Shown here one piece after another: positions 1-11,931 of a stretch of 64,000 nucleotides of DNA. Source of the stretch: Podarcis raffonei (lineage: Eukaryota > Chordata > Lepidosauria > Squamata > Lacertidae); contig NC_070614.1 of assembly GCF_027172205.1 (NCBI RefSeq), forward strand, positions 44,445,001-44,509,000. The letters are read 5' to 3'. The position numbers and the translations under genes are program-made. The stretch's first letter is position 1, and each line of letters opens with the position of its first letter. The notes beneath the pieces were generated by a model. The model was not told the DNA's origin. It was given only the letters and a program-made list of their open reading frames with translations, and searched no databases.

Positions 1-79
1 ATTTTTTTCATTGTTAGCTGAGAGGTATTTTTAGCTGATGTGTATGTTTCTTATTGAGGGCAGTGTAAAGTGTTTTACA

Positions 80-81
80 AG

Positions 82-123
<42 letters not shown>

Positions 124-486
124 AATTTATACCCCACCCATCTGGCTGGGTTTCCCCAGTCACTCTGGGCGGCTTCCAACACAATATTAAAATACAATAG
201 TCTACTAAACATTAAAAACTTCTCTAAACAGGGCTGCCTTTAGATGTCTTCTAAAAGTCTGGTAATTGTTTTTCTCTTTGACATTTAGTGGGAGGGCGTT
301 CCACAGGGTGGATGCCACTACCGAGAAGGCCCTCTGCCTGGTTCCCTGTAATTTGGCTTCTCGCAGTGAGGGAACCACCAGAAGGCCCTCTGTGCTGGAC
401 CTCAGTGTCTGGGCAGATTAATGGCCTAGATTTGCTCAATGGCTGGAGAGCTTTTTTCCACCAGTTTTTACTGTAGATGTTGATGT
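80..486 (-). mobile_element. L2/CR1-type LINE 3' end with (AAC)n tail
   Basis: Read on the minus strand, this is the last part of a reverse-transcriptase ORF followed by a short 3' UTR. The UTR carries the wording common to several copies in this window, a tract meaning 'gccgcccagagtgactgggg' followed by 'acccagccagatgggtgggg', and it ends in a trinucleotide tail at 84-121. Copies of the same family lie at 21.4-21.8, 24.7-24.97 and 48.7-49.07 kb. The exact family name is uncertain. The remainder of 487-822 shows no feature I can name. Confidence 0.7.
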
Positions 487-971
487 TTTTGGATGGTGTC
501 ATAGTCTTTGGCTAATGCAATAAAAGTTTATGGTGGTGGTGATATATTGATGCTAACATCATCACCTTATTTGATAACATCCATTTTTTCATCACAATGA
601 TCTTAGAGCTTGATGCTAAAATGTAATGCCCGTGTTTCGAAATAAATGTTCCTCATGATTATGAATGTGATATATAAATGTGAAATAATAAAACCATGTT
701 TTAACATACATCCCAAACAAACACACATAGGAATAATGAATGATGGTAAACTTGAAAAAGAACTACTCAGAGTTTACTGCAATAAATCGTATGATTTGGA
801 GTATCTTAATGACTTTTCTTACCCTTCTCATTTGAGTACATCCCTTCTGGACATGGAGCACAATCGTAGCAGCAAAATTTCACTCCCTCCTTCTTTTTCT
901 TCCCATGACCAGGAGGACAGTGAGAATTACACTCCGAAAGGGGTGGTACCTATCCAAAGTTTAAAACTGTA

Positions 972-1115
972 AGAAGAGCCTTGCAGCATCAGACCAGAGA
1001 CCCATCTAGTCCAGAATGCTGTCCTCACAACCAGATGCCAATGGGAAGCCTGCAAGCACAACCTGACTATACATGCTCAGGCACTCAGAAGTATACTGCT
1101 TCTGATTGTGGAAAT
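972..1115 (+). repeat. Interspersed repeat, 'gatcagaccagaggccca' family
   Basis: The stretch reads as a diverged copy of a reptile repeat with the wording gccct..agcatcagaccagag..ccatctagtccag..atgctgtcctcaca. A second copy starts at 22312 in the matching intron of V2R-C, directly after exon 5 sequence in both cases. This suggests the insertion predates the split of A and C. The family is not identified. The rest of intron 4 of V2R-A (1116-2121) shows nothing recognisable. Confidence 0.5.
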
Positions 1116-2394
1116 AGAACGTAGTCATGAAGGTTAGTAGGCCATGAGAATATTGTCTTCGATTTCAAAGGCATCTGAATTGGTGGCCATTCTTGAGCTC
1201 CCATTCTAGAGGGGGGGAGAAAAACCTCTCTCTATTTGCATCATATACCCTTGAAATTAAAGTCTGGTTTGCTTAATGTATGTTTTGGGAAAGCCGAGGG
1301 AAAACATTGTTAATGCTTGAAATACTAAGCATGGAGAAGAACATATCTTGCTGAAGCAGAACCAGCAGAGCTTCTGCAAGAATAACTCTGGAAGAGTACT
1401 TTCAATATATCAACAAGCATATAGAGAGAGGTGATGCAGATGGCTGTGTGTAAATAATATTCCCTTTCAACTCCCTGTTTGCCAAACCCCCATTATTCAG
1501 AATTTTTTTCTTTTCAAGTTAAATAGGATCGAATTGCATTTTCTTGACCATTGTGCAGTTACATATATGGTGAATTTGATTGCCCTGGACCTTGGTCAAG
1601 CTCTGCAAGGGCCTCTTGATAGCCATCTGGTTACTGATCCCAATAATAGGAACAACACACCTCACATCAGGTCCTGGCCACAACCTAAGCTGAAGTCCAG
1701 TATCACTGGCACTTGAGTCAATTAGGGTATCTTGACATCCTTCTATTTTGTGTCTAGATCAGTTACCAGCTAGTGAGAGAAAAAAAATCAATTATGCAGG
1801 GTGTTCCTTTGCAAGTGCCTTTCCTGGCAGGGATTGACTTGTGCACAACCCTACCAGGAGCCAACACTGAAAGGGCTCTGTCTGCTACTTGCCATTCTCA
1901 TTTTAATTGCAGGCCAACAGTGAACACAAAGAGTTGGATATGTGCATACACGTGAAGGCAGGATTAGTGGTATTAGAAGGCAGCTAGTGACATTCCAGCG
2001 AATTTTGGATTCATTTGTATGAAGCAATGGTTCCTTTGTTTTCCTTACATCTATTTCCCTGCCATTTAATTTGATGACTACGAATTTTGGTATTTGAGAG
2101 ACTGTACTGCTATTTTCCCACCTGTGCGAGATCTCTGTTCCATTTGATTCTGCCCCCATCAATGATGAGCTCTTTGCCAGAAGGAGCCTGTGGACCCAGA
2201 CTTCCCACTTTAACCCTGATGTAAGATTTATTTGGGAATGTGACCAAGTTTGTAATATCAAAGCCACATGCCAGCTCTCCATGTTCATTTAATGTAATTT
2301 CATCTCCAGCAGTGTTGTTAAATGAGATCAACCGAAGGAATGAGTGAAGCTAAGTGGGAAAATAAGATCAACATGGTTTTTATAAAGTGTTGTA

Positions 2395-3297
2395 ATAGTC
2401 TCTTTAAACCTAATGGAGAGTGCCCACGCTTTGGAAACCGATACATGAAGAGTATGGCACCTAATGGAACAATGTGCATTCAACCATTGAAAATGATGCC
2501 AAGAGAACTTCCAAAAAGATCCATGGAAGAGAAATCAGGTTGCAAACATTTATTCATAACATTTCTAAACTGCTTTTCACCAAACGTTTTTGTGAAGTGG
2601 CTTCTATCACAAAAATAAAGCAACCTAACAGTAAAATCAATAATTCAAGCAAAACCAAACCCAGCAGCAGTTTACTAAAATTGAAAGTGCACAGCAGGTT
2701 TAAATAAGCCCTTGAGAAGCCTGGGACATTGTTTTGTTTTTAAATGCATCAACTGAAGGCCATCAATAAATTGGCCACACACATTTCCAAGATGAGTAAG
2801 TTCCACCACCAGGTACGGTGGCTGGCACTGTTCTGAGCAACAGTGAGCAACAATCACCAGTGGTAACTTATAGCTTACAAGTACAGTTCCTACAAAACAG
2901 CTGTTCTGCATGAAGGTTATGTCTACTGGCTACTGGCCTGAAGACTCCTTCAAGACAGGAGGTTACTAGAGCATGCAGAACTCTGTCCCAGCAATCTTAG
3001 TCCAGGAATAGCTACCTCTGGTGAACTAGCCTCATCTGGAAAAAGACACTCCTTGCCACTATAGCCACTTGTACTTCTGAAAATAATACCTGGTTCTCCT
3101 GGTTAAGAGAACCACCTACCAACATCACCTCCATCTTTTCAGAATTCAGAATTAGTGTCATTAAACATAATGGAGAGTGTCTACACTTTGGAAACTGATA
3201 CAGGAAGAGTATGGCACCTAATTGTACAATGCAAATTCCACCACTGAAAATGATGACAAGAGAACTTCCAAAAAGATCCATGGAAGAGAAATCACCT
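2395..3297. repeat. Direct duplication of about 145 bp flanking a 0.6 kb insert in intron 3 of V2R-A
   Basis: Positions about 2395-2540 and 3155-3297 are near-identical direct copies (both contain aatggagagtg, agagtatggcacctaat and caagagaacttcca). The 0.6 kb between them has no recognisable coding sequence. The block is V2R intron 3 sequence that was partly duplicated when or after the intervening DNA arrived. About 3298-3400 resembles LINE-type repeat text, but this is weak. Confidence 0.6.
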
Positions 3298-4739
3298 GCA
3301 TCTTGTCATAATTCAGCTTCATTTTGTTGGCCCTCTTGCTACTCCATCTTCATCTCCAGACACTGATTCAGTGCCAATACTGAACCCAATTCTTGCAAGG
3401 AACAATGGTATCCTCTTTATAGAAAAAGATGTATGATCCTTCATCTGCTAGGACAATTGTTGTACCTAAAATGATTAGCCCTAAAGTCTGCGTTTTTATA
3501 ACTGATAGCTTGCATACTTAGTTATCACTCCTTAAATGCACATTGTTAGTGTGTTGCTTATGAAATTCTGCATCATCTACTTTTTTAAAAGATTTTTTTA
3601 CAGATTGATACCATCTTTGACAAAATAAAATGACTTAAGATTTATTATCCTTGAGGTACAAAGTTCCAGAACATGCTCAATCTGTCAGCATTACATGTGA
3701 CAATGAAAATGTGCATGGAAACTGGATTCTCCATATATTACCCGCCAGGCTTCCACATTCTGATGAAATAGTCTGCTCCTGGCCTCTGTTCTTGCCTGTG
3801 TGGTTCTAGCTGAATATGTGATATGTAAGGCATATGCCAAAGCATAGACAGCATTATAGATACTGTAGCTGTGACCCATTGTGCTCATTTCAAAAAAAAG
3901 AGCAGGAAGGCTCTCTAGCATCTCTTCTCCGGTACATGGATTAACAAAGAATGTAGACACAGAGGAGTTTGAAAGTGAACAACTGAATGCTTGTTCCCAG
4001 AAATCTTTGATAAATCCATCTCCATCTTCCCACAAAGGATTTACAATCTGAAGAAATTCTCGGAAGCCCTGCAGCTCCTTTGAGTGAATTTCAAAAGAGA
4101 TAGCACCATGGAACATTTGTATATCACTGTCAATAACTTTTTGAACAGCATGCCATGTAAAATCAATTTGGGCTGTTGTTATCCACACTTTTGCTGTAGA
4201 TAACAGGTTTTTGTAGTGAGGAAATACTACTTGACTCATCATTGCTCCCGTTATCATGCATCCCAACCATGCAATAGTTGGATTTTCTCCCTAAATAATG
4301 ATCACCTTGGCTTTGTTCCGCAAGAAACTCTTCACATCATACACAATGTCAGGTAGCTTAGGGGAGAATTTCATGTTTTTTATAACTCTTTCTGTGAATG
4401 CTGAACAGATTCCATTCTTCAAAAACATTGACTCCATAGTCTGCAAGAAATTTTCTCCACCTTCATCATCCACAACTACAAGACCTACCCATTTCCATCT
4501 GAAATGCAGAAGTAACTGGATAATTCCCTGAAACTGAAGGCCTTCATTGGGAACCATATGGTAAATGGAAGGATGCTTTATTTTATCATTCAATCTTAGT
4601 TCAAATGAACCATATGAAATCTGAAAAAAGAAGGGACCAAAACACCAAAAAGTGAGATATCTTAGAGTTTTAAGTGTAGCTTATTATATTCTTATTTACC
4701 TAATTATTTCCTTACAGTAAGATCCCCAACTCTTTTTTT

Positions 4740-4822
4740 ACAATAATTGTTATTGTTGTTGTTTAGTCATTTAGTTGTGTCCAACTCTTTGTGACCCCAT
4801 GGACCAGAGCATGCCAGGCAAT
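4740..4822 (+). mobile_element. Bov-B / Sauria-SINE-like 3' fragment
   Basis: The sequence ttgttgttgtttagtcattt followed by agttgtgtccaactctttgtg and accccatggaccagagca matches the well-known 3' end shared by Bov-B LINEs and their SINE partners. It is a short scrap in intron 2 of V2R-A. I recognise it by wording alone. No coding part is present. Confidence 0.65.
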
Positions 4823-5999
4823 TACAATAATATTCCCTGGTATTTGAAACACATAAAATATTGCAAGGACCAGAGCTCAGGGGTGCAATGTCTCATTTAC
4901 ATACAGGACATTCCATCCTGAGCATCTATCCAATTACGACTGGGAATGTCCACTGTCTGAAGGCCTATTGAGCCAGATGGTCCAATGGTTAAAGTCAATA
5001 TCAGACAACCTTTTATGTTTATAAATGCACACCACACAAACAATCAGGGTGAGATTTTTCCTCTAAATATAATATTCATCGCTTTAGAGAAACCTTTCAC
5101 AACACACAATCTTTCAAATTTCCCTCCTCTCACATAAAACTCAAATATACTTTCAGCTTATTTTACTTGTTTCCATTGTACCACTGTGTCGTTTTGAATC
5201 ATCACATTCCTATTTGAAAGAGGCATGTGGACAATTAAGAGAAATCCCCATACTCAGATTCTACCTGTGGAATCTTGTAAAGACCTAAGATGTCTGCCAT
5301 GCGGAAGGAGGTATCAGAGCTCATTCCTCCGATGATTCCTACTACATTTTCCTGAACACCACATTTGTAGTTGGGGACAAAATGATACGATTTAAAGAGC
5401 ACATCCAGAGTAGTGCGGTAGGTCATCCTTGAATTGGAGTAGCTGTCATAGATGTGGAACCCGAGAGTGGCATTGGGCAAAACCTTTGGATTCTTGTTGA
5501 TCTCATCAATGGCAAACACCAAGGCAAGGATGTGTTGGTAGAACTTTGTCACCACACTGCAAATAAAGTGCCATGTTATTTGATGGAAGAATTAAACCAT
5601 TTTAGCACACTATTTGTCCATTCTATGTATGATTAAATGTGCAAAAAAAAGTCATAATATAAAGATGTAACGGTGGGAATATATGTGGACTAAAGGGTTA
5701 AAGTTGACATTGTGTTATTATCTGAAAGAGAATTTTTATAAAATGATGTATTCTTGGTACTTACCTCCAGAGAAACTATTCAGAATGTACAAAGGCGTTT
5801 GCTGGAAGTGCCAAGAACATGGAGGGATATTTTATTATGCTTGTTGAACATGTAAAAAAGCTTTAAAAATAATATACAATTGCATACATTGATACAGCAG
5901 ATTTTAAAGGTTAATATCCAATTGAAGCCAGAACTTTTTCTTTTAGGGTTATTGGATACATAACTGGATAGATACATAATTGGATACATACATACTATG

Positions 6000-6255
6000 G
6001 GAAATTATTCCAGTATATGATTAAAGCTGCGAGATTGTTATATGCACAAAGATGGAAAGATACAGCCATGCCTACTATAGAGGAATGGTTGATAAAATTA
6101 TTGGACTTAGCTGAGATGGCAAAGATAATGTGCTTAATTAGAAAAAAAACATTATTGACATTTATTAAAGATTGGAAACTTCTTATGGACTTTTTGCATG
6201 AAAGAGAAAATGAACTTGTAATATCTGAATTTGAAGGTGTGCTTTTTTGTTTTTT
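6000..6255 (+). mobile_element. L1-type LINE ORF2 C-terminal fragment
   Basis: The plus strand encodes a stretch with RLLYAQRWKD, TIEEWL and LLTFIKDWKLLMDFL. It parallels the C-terminal ORF2 piece of the L1 copy at 41.5-43.1 kb (RILVARNWKN, TEDWQIL, KVYKDWRTFKEYL). It lies in intron 1 of V2R-A, 5'-truncated and diverged. No poly-A tail is visible. Confidence 0.65.
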
Positions 6256-6733
6256 TTAAAAAGGCTTATAAAATGCACATGCCTTCCAAGCAAAGAAGTT
6301 CTTCTTTTTATTCCACCCAGTTTTTTTAATCTTTCTCTCATTTTTTCTTCGAAATCCCATGTATGTGGAATGAGGTTTTGGTCATGAAGCAGTCCTAAGG
6401 CTGCAAGTGGCTCACCCCAGGAATGTAGAACTATAGGCATAAAGTGTCTGGATGTGTGCAAATTCTGTGAAATAAAAAAACTACCCACTACATGCTCCCT
6501 TTTGTAATTTGAAAACTCAGCAGCTGTGTACTGCAACCAGAGCGAAGAGTGATTGGATCATAAAAGATTAATGCTTTAAAATGCCCATTTCCCAGAGGCA
6601 TCTTCTATATTCACTTGTTGAGCATTTCACGTTCTTAACAAATAGTCACTAAATGGGAATCAGAATAATACAACATGAAAAAGTATTACAACACATTATA
6701 TACAATAGTCATTTTTGATACAAGGGCTGTGTA

Positions 6734-6958
6734 CAGTGGTAGCTCAGGTTACAGATGCTTCAGGTTACAGACTCTGCTAACTTAGAAATAGTACCTGGGG
6801 TTAAGAACTTTGCTTCAGGATGAGAACAGAAATTGTGCAGCAGCGGCACGGTGGCAGCAGGAGGCCCCATTAGCTAAAGTGGTCTTCAGGTTAAGAACAG
6901 TTTCAGGTTAAGGACGGACCTCCAGAATGAATTAAGTTCTTAACCTGAGGTACAACTG
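6734..6958. mobile_element. MITE-like element, copy 1 (CAGTGGTA..TIR, TA target site)
   Basis: This is a 225 bp non-coding element with inverted ends (cagtggtagctcaggtta at the left, taacctgaggtacaactg at the right) and a TA dinucleotide on both sides. Its interior carries the repeated phrase 'caggttaagaac' and a GC-rich centre. Related copies are at 23643, 50852 and 61751, with a stub at 33409. The ends resemble the Tigger end at 10348, so mobilisation by a pogo/Tigger transposase is a reasonable inference. Confidence 0.75.
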
Positions 6959-7569
6959 TACACTGATGCATAATCATTAGATTAAACCATCTGGCTTATG
7001 AGAGAGGAAACAAAAAAGAACTGTCCCCAAGCACATGATTTTCCAAAATATTCTATTCCTGTTCTTCAAATCAAGCAAAGAACTTTTGACCTCAGTCTCA
7101 AATAAAAAATCAGTAATAAAAATAATAAAAAGAGGACTGATGAGGTTTTCTGTTGAACAAGGGTTTTGGAGAAATGTAATGTATATGAGATGCCATCCCA
7201 CCGATGAAGAAATCACCAGGATCATGCCACTCATGTAGAATATATACAGGCTCACTTTTCATGCACTTAACATTATGCACTTTGCACACCATGCTCGACA
7301 GCAGCAGCAGCAAAAAAAGAAGCACAGCCTTGGCAGTCCATTTCCCCCGACCCATTGTCTATCTCAGGTCTCTTGGTCTGTATCGTCAACACTCCTATCA
7401 ACTTGAATTAAACCAAATGGCTTGAGTGGTAGCTGACTTTGCCAACAGTTTCTACAAGAGACATGTGTCCAGGTTATTTTTACCTTCAGTTGTGAGAAAA
7501 AATCATTGCTTGGATTCCAATTAGTAAACAGCAATATGAACACCTGTATAAGGAATAAAGAAATGCGAT

Positions 7570-7602
7570 TAAAATGACAAAGCCCTGCCTGCCTCTCAGT
7601 TG
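7570..7602 (-). promoter_or_regulatory. Upstream block shared by V2R genes (A copy, truncated)
   Basis: The sequence aaaatgacaaagccctgcct lies about 215 bp upstream of the V2R-A start codon. It is shared with the upstream regions of V2R-B, C, E, F and G. In A the similarity stops close to where the transposon-associated sequence begins, so the more distal conserved block of the other genes is missing here. A promoter role is inferred from conservation only. Confidence 0.4.
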
Positions 7603-7663
7603 TTAGTTTTACTTGCCTGTGGATTTACTAGACTACTTATATCCATTTCATTCTCAGTTCTTG

Positions 7664-8073
7664 AAATTTCTGGGTTTGAATTTCTGTGTGGTGGGTGGCT
7701 GGGGGAACAGTTGGGGAGGGGTTTGCAAGAATCTGGGAGCTTGTGTGGTTTTTTTCCTGCATTTTTATGATTTTCTGTGACCATTGGGCCATGTTTTTTT
7801 TTTTAATTTTTCTGGATTTGAATTTCTGTGTGGTGGGTGGCTGGGGGAACAGTTGGGGAGGGGTTTGCAAGAATCTGGGAGCTTGTGTGGTTTTTTTCTG
7901 CATTTTTATGATTTTCTGTGACCATTGGGCCATGTTGTTTTTTTTAAAAAAAATTCTGGGTTTGAATTTCTGTGTGGTGGGTGGCTGGGGGAACAGTTGG
8001 GGAGGGGTTTGCAACAGTTGGGTAGGGGTTTGCAATTTCTGTGTGGTGGGTGGGTGGCTGGGGGAACAGTTGA
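7664..8073. repeat. Tandem repeat, about 140-150 bp unit, in the 5' part of the Tigger element
   Basis: Units begin at about 7664, 7805 and 7957, each with tttgaatttctgtgtggtgg then gtggctgggggaacagttgg and a tail tgtgaccattgggccatgtt. Shortened units follow up to 8073. Long open frames on both strands across this block are products of the repetition, not genes. The repeat directly precedes the transposase and probably belongs to the element's 5' untranslated part. Confidence 0.75.
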
Positions 8074-8354
8074 GGTTTTTGAAGACTTTGGTGATTTTTA
8101 AAGCTTCTCCAAAACTTCTTTTGCAGCCATTTGAGGATTTTGAAGACTTTGGTGATTTGCAGCCATTTCGTAAGTTAGACTTTTAAAACTTTTTGGGGGG
8201 GTTTTGGATTTTGGGTTGGGGTGTTTGGAATTCTAGGACTTGGTTCTGTGTTTGATTTTCTGTGTGGTGGGTGGCTGGGTGCTTTTGAATTTTTTGGAAG
8301 TGAAGCACTGATTTTTTTTTTCTTTTTCTGAGTTTACGAAGGAGCTGTGCTGCC

Positions 8355-10055
8355 ATGGGACCCAAGAAGACTGCTGCTGCAGAGGCCGGCGAGAGGAAGA
8401 AGGAGAAGGTGACGCTGGAAATGAAGAAGGAGATCATCCGGAAGCACGACGGCGGAATGCGTGTGACGGACCTCGCCAGGGAGTACGGCAGGAATCCATC
8501 AACCATTGGGACCATCCTGAAGATGAGGGAGAAGATCATGGCGACTGATGCAGCCAAGGGAGTCACCAGGATCGTGAAGAACCGCCCAGCTGTTCTGGAG
8601 GAGGTCGAGAAGTTGCTGCTCATCTGGTTAGAAGAGAAGCAGCGTGCAGGGGACACAGTGACTGAGGCCGTCATTTGCGAGAAGGCCAAGGCCTTGCACG
8701 CAGACCTCGTCCGGTAACAGCCAGGAACCTCAGGCGAGCCAGAAGTCTTCAAGGCAAGCAGAGGTTGGTTTGACCGGTTCAAGACAAGATCTGGAATCCA
8801 CAGCGTGGTCAGGCATGGAGAGGCTGCCAGTTCTGATGTTCCTGCGGCTGAAGACTTTGCAGTGGAGTTCCTGGAGGTTGTGAAGACGGAGGGCTACGTT
8901 CCACAGCAGGTCTTCAACTGTGACGAGACCGGGCTGTTTTGGAAGAGGATGCCCAAAAGGACTTTCATCACACAGGAGGAGGCCAAGTTGCCTGGCCACA
9001 AGCCCATGAAGGACCGTCTGACCCTGCTCTTCTGTGCCAACGCAAGCGGCGACCTGAAGATCAAGCCCCTGCTGGTGTACCACTCGGAGAACCCACGGGC
9101 CTTCAAGAAACACAAGGTCGACAAGGAGCAGCTGAGTGTCATGTGGCGATCCAACAGCAAGGCTTGGGTCACACGTGTGCTGTTTGTGGACTGGGTCAAT
9201 CTTGCTTTTGGCCCTGCTGTCAAACGGTACCTGCTGGACAACGACCTGCTGCTGAAGGCTTTGCTTCTGATGGACAATGCTCCTACTCATCCTAAAGGCC
9301 TTGAGGAGGACTTGTTGGAGGAGTTCAGCTTCATCAGCATCATGTTCCTGCCGCCTAACACCACGCCACTGCTCCAGCCGATGGATCAGCAGGTCATCGC
9401 CAATTTCAAAAAACTCTACACCAAGGAGCTTTTCAGGCGATGCTTCGAGGTGACTGACTGCACCACCATCACCCTGCGGGAATTCTGGAAGGACCACTTC
9501 AACATCATCACCTGCTTGAAGATGATCACCACGGCCTGGAACGGGATCAGCCAGAGAAATTTGAATTGCGCTTGGCGCAGCCTGTGGCCAGACTGTGTGG
9601 CACCAAGTGACTCTGATGCACCAGAGTCAACAGTGGTGCAGGACATTGTTGCCTTGGGGAGGACCATGGGACTGGAGGTCACAGAGGAGGACGTCAGCGA
9701 GCTGGTGGAGGAGCACCACCACGAGCTGACTATCCAGGAGCTGCTCGAACTGCAGGCAGAGGATGCGCAGGAGCAGGCCTCGCTGGAAGAGGAGGAAGCA
9801 ACTGAGGAACGGCTGTCCTCCAAAGAAGTGAGGGACATTTGCCAGAAGTGGAAGGATGTGCAGGCTTTTGCACAGCGGCACCACCCTGACAAGGACCTGG
9901 CACATGACCTTGGGAACACTTATGATATGAGGGTCATGTCGCCTTTCAGGGAGGTGCTGAAAAGGCGGATGAAGCAGCAGACCATGGACAGGTTCTTCAG
10001 CAAGAAGCAAAGAGTGGAAGAGGAACCTTCTTCGAGTGGTCCCCCAGAGTCTTAG
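8355..10055 (+). pseudogene. Tigger transposase, full length with one in-frame stop
   Basis: The frame covers 566 codons plus stop and is open except for a single TAA at 8715-8717. The same frame continues on both sides, so this is a stop and not a frameshift. The N-terminus has the CENP-B-type helix-turn-helix (KVTLEMKKEIIRKHDGG, then LAREYGRNPSTIGTIL). The middle carries the second DNA-binding part (WFDRFKTRSGIHSVVRHGEA). The DDE/D catalytic region follows, with FNCDETGLFWKRMP, LLLMDNAPTHP and LPPNTTPLLQPMDQ visible. The C-terminus is acidic and ends in FFSKKQR. Loss of one codon to a stop in an otherwise complete frame implies a young copy. Codon and GC content are much higher than the AT-rich surroundings. 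Confidence 0.9.
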
Positions 10056-10348
10056 AAAATGTACGGTACACTTTGTTGATTTTTAAATGTTTTTCTGTCA
10101 TGTTTAGAAACTTAATTTATTGTTCCTTCAATTTTTGAACTGCTCTTTACAGTATGTGTGACTTTAAAGAGCAGTTAATAAACTCTTGTTGTACCAAATT
10201 TGGCTTTGTTTAGACTTTTTTTGACCATAGGAACGCATTAATTGAATTTCAATGCATTCCTATGGGATTTCGTGCTTCGCAAGATGAAAAATTCGCTAGA
10301 CGAAAAAACTCGCAGAACGAATTAATTTCGTCTTGCGAGGCACCACTG

Positions 10349-10691
10349 TATCTCCACTATAACATCAGCTGGAAGTTTCTGAAAACTTGACCTGCTCCTT
10401 TATTTTATTTCTACTGAACCTCTCAGCCTCTTCCTAAATCAGAAGGACAGTGGAATTTTGTTCAGGCAGGTTCCTATTTCCTATGTATATGTCATTCATA
10501 CCTTATGGTGAACTTTTCTCCCACCACCTCTAAGAAAAAACTCTAAAATAAAGTACAATCATTTCACCAAAAAATATGAAACCAAAATGCCTGAAATTAC
10601 TTCATTCCTTCAAATGGTTTATTTCATTTCCATCTTTTGTACCTATGTAGAATATCAATAACATAATTGAAACCACAAATTCTCCTATTAA
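10349..10691. other. Spacer between Tigger and V2R-B exon 6
   Basis: This AT-rich sequence holds the presumed 3' UTR of V2R-B (minus strand). No gene, repeat family or clear polyadenylation signal was recognised. Confidence 0.4.
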
Positions 10692-11691
10692 TTAACTTTT
10701 TCTTTGTATTAGATGCTCCCTGGTGTTCAGCTTGGGCCTCAACATGATAATGTAGCATTTTGGGGGAAATATACAGCCCAGTATCCCAGCACTGGAAGCC
10801 AAGATGGAGAAGATCTCCACACCCACCATGTATTTTCCTCTGGTGCTCAGGTAAGTTGGAATAAAGGAGAGCCAAACACTACAAAAGACCAACATGCTGA
10901 AGGTGATGAACTTGGCTTCATTAAAAGTGTCTGGTAACTTCCGGGCTAAGAAGGCAACAGTGAAACTGATAACGGCCAGGAAGCCCAAATAGCCCAAGAC
11001 ACAGTAGAACATGGTGACTGATCCTTCATTACATAGTAGTATAATTTGCTCAGTCATTGAGTGCATGTCCAAATCTGGGAATGGGGGAGAGGTTGCCAGC
11101 CAGAGAACGCAGATCCATACTTGAACAATGGAGCAGGAAAGGACAATGGAATAAGCCAGTCTCTTTCCCATCCAATTCCTCATCTTGGATCCTGGTTTAG
11201 TTGCCATGAATGCTAAAACAACAGAGATGGTTTTGGCCAAGATGCTAGAGAGGGCCACAGTGAAGATGATGCCAAAAGTGGTTTGTCGAAGAAGGCAGGT
11301 CACCTTATTAGGTTTTCCAATGAACAACAAAGAAGAGAGGAAACACAAAAGGAGGGAGATGAGGAGAATGTAGGTGAGGCATCTGTTGTTGGCTTTGACT
11401 ATGGCAGTGTCCCGGTGTTTAATGAAAATGCCCAGCACCAGAGCTGTGACCAGAGAGAAGAAAAGTGCAGATACAATTAAAGCTATGCCCAAAGTGTCTT
11501 CAAAAGCTAGGAAGTTTGGAGTCTTAGGAGTACATTCATCCTTCCCTTTGTTTGGATATTGATCTTCCAGGCAACTGGCACAAGTTTCCATCTCTGAAAA
11601 GGCAAATAATGAATGAGAATTTGAAATCAACCAATATTGTTCCTAATTGTTGCCTTATTGCATTTCCACCCAAACTAATATATTCACTAAA

Positions 11692-11931
11692 AAGGTAAAG
11701 GTAAAGGACCCCTGACCTTGAAGTCCAGTCGCAAATGACTGGGGTTGCGGCACTCATCTCGCTTTCCTGGCCGAGGGAGCCAGCATTTGTCCACAGACAG
11801 TTTTTCTGGGTCATGTGGCCAGCATGACTAAAGCGCTTCTGGCAAAACTAGAGCAGTGCACAGAAATGCTGTTTACCTCCCCGCCGGAGTGGTACCTATT
11901 TATCTACTTGCACTGGCATGCTTTCGAACTG
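11692..11931. mobile_element. tRNA-related squamate SINE, partial
   Basis: It begins with (aggtaa)n (aaaggtaaaggtaaaggacc) and contains the phrases ctgggtcatgtggccagcatg and tatttatctacttgcactgg. These are also found in the copies at 50148 and 63068. The tRNA-like head is missing. It lies in intron 5 of V2R-B, with its tail at the low-coordinate side, so it is in minus orientation. Confidence 0.75.

Larger units (their letters stand above)
823..7355 (-). pseudogene. V2R-A: type 2 vomeronasal receptor pseudogene, exons 1-5 (exon 6 outside window)
   Basis: Exons on the minus strand are about 7117-7355, 5265-5556, 3742-4620, 2122-2349 and 823-949. The seven-helix exon would lie beyond position 1. 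The exons encode a signal peptide with a leucine run, the Venus-flytrap domain (motifs [18 protein letters not shown] in exon 2 and [11 protein letters not shown] in exon 3), the conserved exon 4 block and the cysteine-rich exon 5 ([11 protein letters not shown]). Two defects are visible. Exon 3 has an in-frame TAG at 4291-4293, where the paralogues have the Tyr of the IYGE motif. Exon 1 lacks the GTAAG donor that follows it in the paralogues, and runs into AT-rich sequence instead. Lengths of exons 2, 4 and 5 are unchanged, so the decay looks fairly recent. A selenocysteine or read-through explanation for the TAG is unlikely. Confidence 0.88.
7664..10348 (+). mobile_element. Tigger-type (pogo, Tc1/mariner superfamily) DNA transposon
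   Basis: The element comprises a tandem-repeat leader, a transposase frame (8355-10055), a 3' UTR with an AATAAA-like signal near 10186 and a right terminal inverted repeat that ends in accactg at 10348, followed by TA. Just inside the right end is an imperfect palindrome (cataggaacgcattaattgaa / ttcaatgcattcctatg) at about 10227-10265. I could not find a matching left inverted repeat upstream of 8355, so the left boundary is approximate and the copy appears to lack its 5' end. The element sits between V2R-B and V2R-A. Confidence 0.85.

Noticed and set aside
7637-8186. Long open frames on both strands over the GT-rich tandem repeat
   Set aside because: They repeat with the DNA unit, have biased composition and match no protein. 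They are products of the tandem repeat.
8183-9919. Several minus-strand frames of 120-255 codons
   Set aside because: They are antisense shadows of the GC-rich Tigger transposase frame.
10227-10265. Palindrome considered as a transcription terminator
   Set aside because: It is an internal palindrome of the Tigger right end. Bacterial-type terminators are not expected here.
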